From Bacteroidaceae bacterium (GTDB taxonomy: Bacteria > Bacteroidota > Bacteroidia > Bacteroidales > Bacteroidaceae): a DNA stretch of 45,509 bases. The position numbers were made by a program, and so were the translations under genes. Positions 39,616 to 45,509 of the stretch are shown piece after piece. Each line of letters starts with the position of its first letter. Within the stretch, counting starts at the first letter, position 1. A model generated the notes under the pieces. It did no database searches and was not told the DNA's origin. It saw only the letters and a list, made by a program, of their open reading frames with translations. The stretch is taken from contig JAFZFN010000005.1 of NCBI GenBank assembly GCA_017555875.1, forward strand, positions 1 to 45,509, in the 5' to 3' direction.

Positions 39616-42495
39616 CTATTGTTTTTCACTATCAAACACGAATAGCTCTCCGTAGCGCGTCACTCCCTCAGCACGGATGTGAAGGTGCTTGGTGCGTGCA
39701 TTGTTGTAGAACGTCAGCTCTGCCTTGCCTGTCATCGATGTGGTCACAGAGGGGTTCCAGTAGAGTGTGCGGCGATAGTCGGCCGTGTCGGGAAGAAGCT
39801 CCTCGCCATAGTCGCGGTGATAGAAGGAGACCACGCGGCTGTAACCCTCGCAGTAGGTGTGGCGCACTCCGTCGTGCAGCAGGTAGGGAGCCTTCTTGGG
39901 GCTGAGCGAGCGCTTGTGATACTCGGGCTTCCACACCACATAGGCACGGCTCTCGGTGTTGGCATCTATGGGTGTCCCCATGGGGTCGCGACTGGCGAGG
40001 TTGGTGTAGATGTTGATGGTCTTGGGCATGAGGTAGGCCTGATAACGTCTTCGACGCCCCTCGCCCTGCCGCTTGTCATAGACAAATATGCTGTCGGGGA
40101 GTCGAGCCACGCGCCCCCACAGGCGGCTACGGCCAAGGGTGTAATGCATGCGGATGAAGTTGTGCTCGGCGGGGTCTATGGCCACGTCGCCCGACCCCTC
40201 GTTGTTGGCTTCGGAGTCGGAGACACCGTTGCCCGCCCCGATCTCCACCATGTAGCAATCGGCACAGTCGTAGTAGTTGGCATTGGGGATGCCTCGGTCG
40301 ATGAGCCTGTTCCACTCCTTGTAGTAGTCCACCACGATATCGGGGGCATCGAGGTTGATTTCGCTCGTTCGCTTGCGACGCTTCTTCACGTCCACGTTGT
40401 CAATATGGAAGTCACCCTGCCATTCGACGTTCTGCACCATCGTGCGCTCCCAATCCTCCTCGGGCGAGTGGGTTTGGTAGTAGTTGTAAGGGGTGATGGA
40501 GGGCGAGAAGGCGCGTTCGATGACGGGGTAGGCAAACTTGAGTCGGCTATAGAATCCCTCCTTCCTCACCTTGCCATCGGGCTCAAACAGGGAGATGGTC
40601 ATCGGCACCTCTCCGAAGAAGTCCTTCTTGAGGTCTATACTGAATCGCCCCAGAGAGTCGATGGCGAAGGTGTCGTCCATCACGATGAGCGGGTCACGCA
40701 TCTCGACACGCATGGCGAGATTGCCATAGGGTTTGTATTTGGAAGCATCGATAAAGTCCTCTCTCGACACGAGGTCCGACACCACACGCCCCTCGAGCAG
40801 CAGACCCTGCTCGGGCGCATAGCGATGCACATACTCCCGAGCACCAGCCATCGTCGTCCATTCATAGCGTCGCCAGCCCTGCACACGCATCAGAAGGTCT
40901 ATGTCGCGAGCCATCACGGTGTCATTCGTATGGGTGAAGTAGGAGTCCACATCCTTGATAAAGCCTTTGAGATCTGACGATAACAACAACTCGCTCCACA
41001 GACTCCCCGTGTCAAACGTGGCATCGCGCTCGTCGGCATCGGTCACCGCAATCGAGAAGTTAGCTTGCGAGAAGTATCCGTTGCTCGCATTGCACTGAAA
41101 GCCCAGTGTCACCTCCTCGAAGGGACGCAGCGTGTCGGGCGGTGACGTGGTGAGCAGCAGTCGTGCAGGCTCGCTCTTGGGACACACGAAGAAGAGCCGC
41201 TCGGCCAGCACCTCGCCCCGAGTGCTATAGAGCGTCAGTTGGTTGACACCGCCCTGTAGCTGCTCATCCCTGAGGATCACCGTGCGCGCAACTCCTGGCA
41301 TCACGTTCAGCGTGTCGAATGCAGTCAAGGCACCGCGACACATCAATGTCCACCCTAGGGGCTCGGCTTGCGACCGGGTAGTAGCAACTGTGAACGCTGC
41401 ATCGCCTCCCTTGATGGGCGGCACCACGCTGAGCACTGCGCCCTCATCCACCACGTCGGGTAGGCGGTATCTGTACTGGCGGCCACGGTAGGTGACGTGA
41501 GCCACATAGCGCCGTCCACGCTTGGGGAGGAGGTCGAACGTGCCGCGTCCGCGTGTCTCGGTCTCGAACGTGGCGACGGTGTCACGCCCCTCAACGACGT
41601 AACCCCGCACCTCCTGCTCACGGCCCCACTGGTCATGCACGTCGATAGCCACGCAAGAGGTCACGCCAGCCACCAGCGCTCCACCCTCGGGGTAGAAGGC
41701 GATACGCAGCGAGTCATCGCGCAGCTCCTCCTCGACCTCACGGGGCATGGCTAGAGCCGAGTGCATGGGGTACCAGTCCATTTCTTTCTTGTATTGCCCT
41801 GCCTTCTCGGGACGCATATAGATGGGAAACACGCGCGAGAACTGGCAGTGATTGGCATCCTCGACGATGCTCTGCTGCCAAAAGGGAGTGGCAAAGACCT
41901 CCCTCAACAGCGGCTCGGGGCTGTGGGTGGCGGACAGACGATCATCGTCGGTGATGGCATAGGGGTGTAGCTTGTTCTCAGCGATGGGCATGTGAATGTT
42001 GATCCAAGGCATCGCCTCGCGCCCAAAGTTGAGCATGTTACGGGTATAGGCGCGTATCTCATAGTATCCCGTGCGATAGCCGTCGCCAACGGTAAAGCTA
42101 CCGGCACACATGCCTCCCTCTATCTTCAGCTTCTTGTGGTCCACCTCCACACCATTCTCACCTAGCAGCTCCACGTAGAGCACCCGACTGATGTTGCTCA
42201 AGCGATGTGTAGCAGCATGCATCACATAAGCCTTGAAGAAGATGGTATCACCCACATAGTAGCTGCGATTGTCCATATGGAGATAGACCTTCTCCTGCGG
42301 ATAGGCACGACTGAATGCGTAGATATTCTCCGCATACCGCTCAAGCTGAGCATAGGCGCCTGCCGTATCGGCAGGCTCAGCCACACGTTGCGCATAACCA
42401 GCAGCATTGCAAAGCGCAAAAGCTGCGATGAGCAGTAGAAGTTGAAACCTAAACTTGTCGACAGTGAAGTCTAAATAGCCTCTTCGTTGTTGCAT
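39616..42495 (-). CDS. MG2-domain envelope protein, tandem paralogue 1
   Basis: A 959-residue exported protein with a signal peptide (~1-35, basic start, hydrophobic core LLLLIAAFALC, ending AGYAQ). Residues ~55-160 are an alpha-2-macroglobulin MG2-like domain with YPQEKVYLHMDNRSYYVGD and FFKAYVMHAATH. Several further macroglobulin/Ig-like domains follow (SLRIAFYPEGGALVAGV; YEIRAYT), then a carboxypeptidase-regulatory-like part (LEGRVVSDLVS) and a C-terminal beta domain ending LHIRAEGVTRYGELFVFDSE. Bacteroidota have many such MG2 proteins; roles are unclear but some relatives are linked to TonB-type receptors. Residues ~755-785 carry a Cys pair and an acidic stretch missing from the neighbour. 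It lies 44 bases after its paralogue and has its own predicted promoter (42521-42551). Confidence 0.75.
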   Translation of the reverse strand: MQQRRGYLDFTVDKFRFQLLLLIAAFALCNAAGYAQRVAEPADTAGAYAQLERYAENIYAFSRAYPQEKVYLHMDNRSYYVGDTIFFKAYVMHAATHRLSNISRVLYVELLGENGVEVDHKKLKIEGGMCAGSFTVGDGYRTGYYEIRAYTRNMLNFGREAMPWINIHMPIAENKLHPYAITDDDRLSATHSPEPLLREVFATPFWQQSIVEDANHCQFSRVFPIYMRPEKAGQYKKEMDWYPMHSALAMPREVEEELRDDSLRIAFYPEGGALVAGVTSCVAIDVHDQWGREQEVRGYVVEGRDTVATFETETRGRGTFDLLPKRGRRYVAHVTYRGRQYRYRLPDVVDEGAVLSVVPPIKGGDAAFTVATTRSQAEPLGWTLMCRGALTAFDTLNVMPGVARTVILRDEQLQGGVNQLTLYSTRGEVLAERLFFVCPKSEPARLLLTTSPPDTLRPFEEVTLGFQCNASNGYFSQANFSIAVTDADERDATFDTGSLWSELLLSSDLKGFIKDVDSYFTHTNDTVMARDIDLLMRVQGWRRYEWTTMAGAREYVHRYAPEQGLLLEGRVVSDLVSREDFIDASKYKPYGNLAMRVEMRDPLIVMDDTFAIDSLGRFSIDLKKDFFGEVPMTISLFEPDGKVRKEGFYSRLKFAYPVIERAFSPSITPYNYYQTHSPEEDWERTMVQNVEWQGDFHIDNVDVKKRRKRTSEINLDAPDIVVDYYKEWNRLIDRGIPNANYYDCADCYMVEIGAGNGVSDSEANNEGSGDVAIDPAEHNFIRMHYTLGRSRLWGRVARLPDSIFVYDKRQGEGRRRRYQAYLMPKTINIYTNLASRDPMGTPIDANTESRAYVVWKPEYHKRSLSPKKAPYLLHDGVRHTYCEGYSRVVSFYHRDYGEELLPDTADYRRTLYWNPSVTTSMTGKAELTFYNNARTKHLHIRAEGVTRYGELFVFDSEKQ

Positions 42496-42520
42496 AGCAC
42501 TATCTCTCCTTTATCTCATG

Positions 42521-42551
42521 CAAAGATACGGCAAACCATTCAATTTTCAAT
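42521..42551 (-). promoter_or_regulatory. Predicted promoter of MG2 paralogue 1
   Basis: On the minus strand: -33 ATTG (complement of 42548-42551, inside the last codons of the upstream gene), 19-base spacer, -7 TATCTTTG (complement of 42521-42528), 25 bases upstream of the ATG. Confidence 0.55.
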
Positions 42552-45263
42552 TCCCGAGACGTCACTATCGTAGACGATAAACTCGCCAGTGCGAGTGAAG
42601 CCCTCGGCACGGATGTGGAGCTTGGTCGTCTGGCTATTATTATAGAATGATACGGATGCACGGCCCAGATGGTCGGTCCATACATCGGGAGCCCAGTGGA
42701 GCGTGCGGCGATAGTCGGCCGTGTCGGGCAAGGCACACTCGGAATAGTCGGGACTATAGAACTCACGCACTTGGCTATAACCGTTATAATAGGTCAAGCG
42801 AGTCCCGTTATGGAGCATATAGGGTGCTCGGCGAGGGCTTTCTTTGGGACTATAGCTCTCGACCTCCAAGTATGCATAATCGTATAAGTCGGTCTGTCCG
42901 TCTCTCTCAAGCGGGAGAGCATCGCGCGTCAATAGGTTGGAGTATACCTTGATATATTTAGGCATGTAATATCGCTCAAAGAATCCAACGCTCTTCCCCG
43001 ACAACGAGTCATGCCTCTCTATCCGACCCCATAGCTTTACCCTCCCCAGAGAGTAGTGCAAAGTCATTTCATTGCTCGGGTTTGATGGGTCTATGTTGGC
43101 ATTGAAGTTCCACAACAGATGCTCTCCATAATAGTTGGCCAGTGGTATGCCACGGTCGATGAGATTATTCCACTCCTTGTAATAACTGATGACCATATCG
43201 GGGTTCTCGAAGTTTATCTCACGCCTTACCTTCTTGCGCTTCTTTACCGTCACCTCTTCGAGCAGCAACTCATTGCTTGCCAGAGATTGCTCCTCATAAC
43301 GCATCAGCATAAGTTCCTCGGGGCTATGGTTCTGGTAATAAGAATAGGGTGTAGTGGAGGGCGAAAAGGCTCTGTTCAGGACAGGTACACTGAAGGTCAA
43401 GGGCGAAGGTAAGATTCGCCTCACCATCTGCTGAAACTTTGTCGGCTCACCCTCTTCGTAGAGTCGAATAAGTAGCGAAGCGTTGCCTTGGATAGATTGG
43501 TTTATATCAAAATGGAAACGCCCTAAGCTATCGGTGACACATTCGTCCTTGTGGCGCATACCATTGGTCTGTACATCGATCTTCACTCTGACGTTGGGGA
43601 TGCGCTTGTACTTATCTGCCCGCGCAAAGTGCTCCTGCATCACGATGTCGGAGACTACATAACCATCAATCTCCAATCCTCGCTCGGGCGTACACCTTGG
43701 GATAAATCCTTCACCGGCCGACATAGACTTCCACTCATACCTCCTCCACCCTTGTACCAGCATAAGACGATCAATGTCGGCAGCCATGACACTGTCATCG
43801 GTATGCTTGAAGTAGGAGTCTACATTCTCGATGAATCCCTTAAGGTCCGATGCGAGCAATAATTCGCTGCGTATGTCTCGTGTGTCGTGAGAAGCCTCAC
43901 CCCGCCGGTCAGCGTCGGTAATGGCTATGGAGAAGTGGCCTTGGGTGAACCAGCCATTAGAGCTTTTGAGATGCATGTCGAGCGCCACCTCCTCGTGAGG
44001 TCTTACGCTATCAGGGATATTGTAGACATGCAGTTGGGTAAACTGCTTGGGCGACACGAAGAATAACCTGTCGGCGAGAATCTCTCCTTGCGAAGTAAAT
44101 AGCGTAAGCTGATTCACGCCAGGCTTCAAGGACTCCTTGTCGATGGTAATACAATATGACGTGTCGCTGCACAAGGTCAATGTGTCAACATATGTCAGTT
44201 CACCTCGACATTGCAATGTCCAAGCCAATAAGCGCTGTGAGTAAGCCTCAGATACGGACATATGGAATGAAGCTTCTCCATCACCGACAGGAGGATGAAC
44301 GTGTAGCATCGCTCCCTGCTTCTGTATCTGAGGTAACTTGTAACGATAGTGGCGCCCCTTGTACTCTACATGTGCAAAATACCTCTTATTGCTCTGGGGA
44401 GTCAACCGAAACATGCCTCGTCCACGTCCTGCGGTGGAGAACCTCGCAACCTCCTTACCTCTCCCCTCGGTTATCCATCCACTAATCTCACGCTTTCCGC
44501 CCCATTGGTCTGTAACCTCAAAGGCAACCACACAAGATAGATTCTCAACAAGCGATCCACCCTCGGGATAAAATGAGATGCGCAGCGAATCGTCCACAAA
44601 CTCCTCTTCCATTACCTTGGGAGAGGCTAACGCCGTATGAGGAGGATACCACTCCATCTCCTCCTTATATTCACCCAACAATGTGGGCTTCATATAGACA
44701 GGAAACACACGCGAGAACATACAATGATTCATGTCGGCGACCACATCCTGGTCCAAGATCTCCTCGCCATAAAGATACCTTGAAGATGATTCATCCTGTA
44801 TAGTCCACGATTTGGGCTCATTACCCCAATTGAGCATATAGCGTGTATAAGCACGTATCTCGTAATAGCCCGTGCGATAATCTTCCTTCAAGACAAAGTC
44901 TCCATGACACATGCCATTCTCCAAGCGCATCTTTTTGCGCTCCATCTCCACCCCCTTCTCGTTTAGCAACTCCACATAGAGCACTCCGCTCATCTGGGTA
45001 GGATGCAATGTTGTTGCATTCATCACATAAGCCTTAAACCATATAGTATCACCCACACAATAGCTGCGATTGTCCATATGGAGATAGACCTTCTCCTGCG
45101 GATACCTCACATTGAACTCGTAGATATTCTCCGCATACCGCTTCAATGCACTGAACTCATCCCCATCAGCCATTGCTTGCATTGGCAATAGCCATAGCAA
45201 GAGAAAAAGAAAGGGAAGCAGCAAAGGACTCTTTTTTGATAGTAGCAAAGGACACCTTATCAT
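42540..45263 (-). CDS. MG2-domain envelope protein, tandem paralogue 2
   Basis: A 907-residue exported protein with signal peptide (~1-33, LLLPFLFLLLWLLPMQAMA). It has the same order of domains as its downstream neighbour: MG2-like (YPQEKVYLHMDNRSYCVGD, WFKAYVMNATT), macroglobulin/Ig-like domains (SLRISFYPEGGSLVENL), a region with ITDADRRGEASHDT and VDSYFKHTDDSVMAADIDRL, and a C-terminal domain ending LHIRAEGFTRTGEFIVYDSD. The two are clearly paralogous but diverged, apart from a 44-base block of identical DNA (45061-45104 and 42260-42303). The final codons and stop are formed by an AATTGAAAATTGA repeat. It lies directly downstream of the 5S rRNA terminator. Function unknown. Confidence 0.75.
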   Translation of the reverse strand: MIRCPLLLSKKSPLLLPFLFLLLWLLPMQAMADGDEFSALKRYAENIYEFNVRYPQEKVYLHMDNRSYCVGDTIWFKAYVMNATTLHPTQMSGVLYVELLNEKGVEMERKKMRLENGMCHGDFVLKEDYRTGYYEIRAYTRYMLNWGNEPKSWTIQDESSSRYLYGEEILDQDVVADMNHCMFSRVFPVYMKPTLLGEYKEEMEWYPPHTALASPKVMEEEFVDDSLRISFYPEGGSLVENLSCVVAFEVTDQWGGKREISGWITEGRGKEVARFSTAGRGRGMFRLTPQSNKRYFAHVEYKGRHYRYKLPQIQKQGAMLHVHPPVGDGEASFHMSVSEAYSQRLLAWTLQCRGELTYVDTLTLCSDTSYCITIDKESLKPGVNQLTLFTSQGEILADRLFFVSPKQFTQLHVYNIPDSVRPHEEVALDMHLKSSNGWFTQGHFSIAITDADRRGEASHDTRDIRSELLLASDLKGFIENVDSYFKHTDDSVMAADIDRLMLVQGWRRYEWKSMSAGEGFIPRCTPERGLEIDGYVVSDIVMQEHFARADKYKRIPNVRVKIDVQTNGMRHKDECVTDSLGRFHFDINQSIQGNASLLIRLYEEGEPTKFQQMVRRILPSPLTFSVPVLNRAFSPSTTPYSYYQNHSPEELMLMRYEEQSLASNELLLEEVTVKKRKKVRREINFENPDMVISYYKEWNNLIDRGIPLANYYGEHLLWNFNANIDPSNPSNEMTLHYSLGRVKLWGRIERHDSLSGKSVGFFERYYMPKYIKVYSNLLTRDALPLERDGQTDLYDYAYLEVESYSPKESPRRAPYMLHNGTRLTYYNGYSQVREFYSPDYSECALPDTADYRRTLHWAPDVWTDHLGRASVSFYNNSQTTKLHIRAEGFTRTGEFIVYDSDVSGIEN

Positions 45264-45300
45264 AAATCAGCGCTAAATATTTTCCTTGTGGTATAAATGA

Positions 45301-45308
45301 CAAAATTA
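45301..45308 (-). promoter_or_regulatory. Predicted -7 box of MG2 paralogue 2
   Basis: On the minus strand TAATTTTG matches TAnnTTTG, 38 bases before the ATG and just past the rRNA terminator. The -33 box is not clear. Confidence 0.4.
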
Positions 45309-45317
45309 CTAAAAACT

Positions 45318-45365
45318 TTTATAAACGACGAGAGAGGAGTCATCCTCATTGGACAACTCCTCTCT
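45318..45365 (-). terminator. rRNA operon terminator
   Basis: AGAGAGGAGT (45331-45340) and ACTCCTCTCT (45356-45365) form a perfect 10-bp stem directly after the 5S rRNA, followed on the minus strand by T-rich sequence (TTTATAAAAGTTTTTAG). Confidence 0.8.
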
Positions 45366-45369
45366 TCTG

Positions 45370-45478
<109 letters not shown>

Positions 45479-45509
45479 AATGCTATTATATAACATACAG
45501 ACAAACAAA

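Noticed and set aside
39679-40977. 432-residue plus-strand frame over MG2 paralogue 1
   Set aside because: Antisense to a well-supported gene, His/Val-rich and without domain signs.

Overview
The window looks like a Bacteroidales chromosome segment (Bacteroidota), family not resolved. The lineage evidence is: Bacteroidota-type -7 promoter boxes (TAnnTTTG or TAnnTTCG) with a TTG-type -33 box 18-22 bases upstream and no obvious Shine-Dalgarno sites; a 'smalltalk' mini-protein next to an HU-like protein; the long, plant/Chlamydia-like form of IspG; class I fumarase; lipoproteins with Bacteroidota-type lipoboxes; DUF6029, DUF3822 and Omp28 families; and a type IX secretion (T9SS) PorE-like protein together with proteins carrying T9SS-like C-terminal tails. 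Nothing suggests phage, plasmid or an intact insertion sequence. It reads as core chromosome with repeat-rich spacers.

Layout. 1-636: 3' end of an HU-like gene, a 29-residue smalltalk gene and a terminator. 636-5782 (minus): NhaC-type antiporter, acyl-ACP thioesterase and a fused DUF4105/alkaline-phosphatase-like membrane protein, separated by repeat-rich spacers. 5966-8584 (minus): alaS. 8828-10801 (plus): PorE-like OmpA lipoprotein. 10939-12576 (minus): class I fumarase. 18719 down to 12827 (minus): an apparent four-gene operon of T9SS-tailed M6 metalloprotease, small lipoprotein, HflX and a small membrane protein. 18971-22445 (plus): TlpA thioredoxin, DUF6029 barrel and Omp28 lipoprotein, facing a second Omp28 lipoprotein and an 860-residue lipoprotein on the minus strand. 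26907-28316 (plus): RsmF-like RNA methyltransferase. 28563-30077 (minus): RecD-like helicase. 30172-32297 (plus): pseudopilin-like protein, DUF3822 and RsmD. 32386-39503 (minus): Gate-domain membrane protein, porin, DUF456 protein, IspG, BspA-like leucine-rich-repeat protein and PurE. 39616-45263 (minus): two tandem paralogous MG2-domain surface proteins. 45370-45478 (minus): 5S rRNA, the last gene of an rRNA operon that continues beyond the window.

Themes. Much of the window concerns the cell envelope: T9SS machinery and likely cargo, lipoproteins, outer-membrane barrels and extracytoplasmic thiol-disulfide proteins. The strongest candidates for little-described biology are: (1) the TlpA/DUF6029/Omp28/Omp28 redox cluster, where all cysteines of the barrel lie in its last ~75 residues; (2) a pseudopilin-like plus possible actin-fold (DUF3822) pair translationally coupled to rsmD; (3) the DUF4105/phosphatase fusion with a relic signal peptide at the joint and an apparently degenerate active site; and (4) several dispersed or quasi-palindromic elements, including a 234-bp element with perfect 8-bp terminal inverted repeats and five copies of a 10-bp word upstream of the leucine-rich-repeat gene, and AT-rich spacer repeats that have become part of coding sequences. 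No tRNA genes, CRISPR arrays or riboswitches were recognised.
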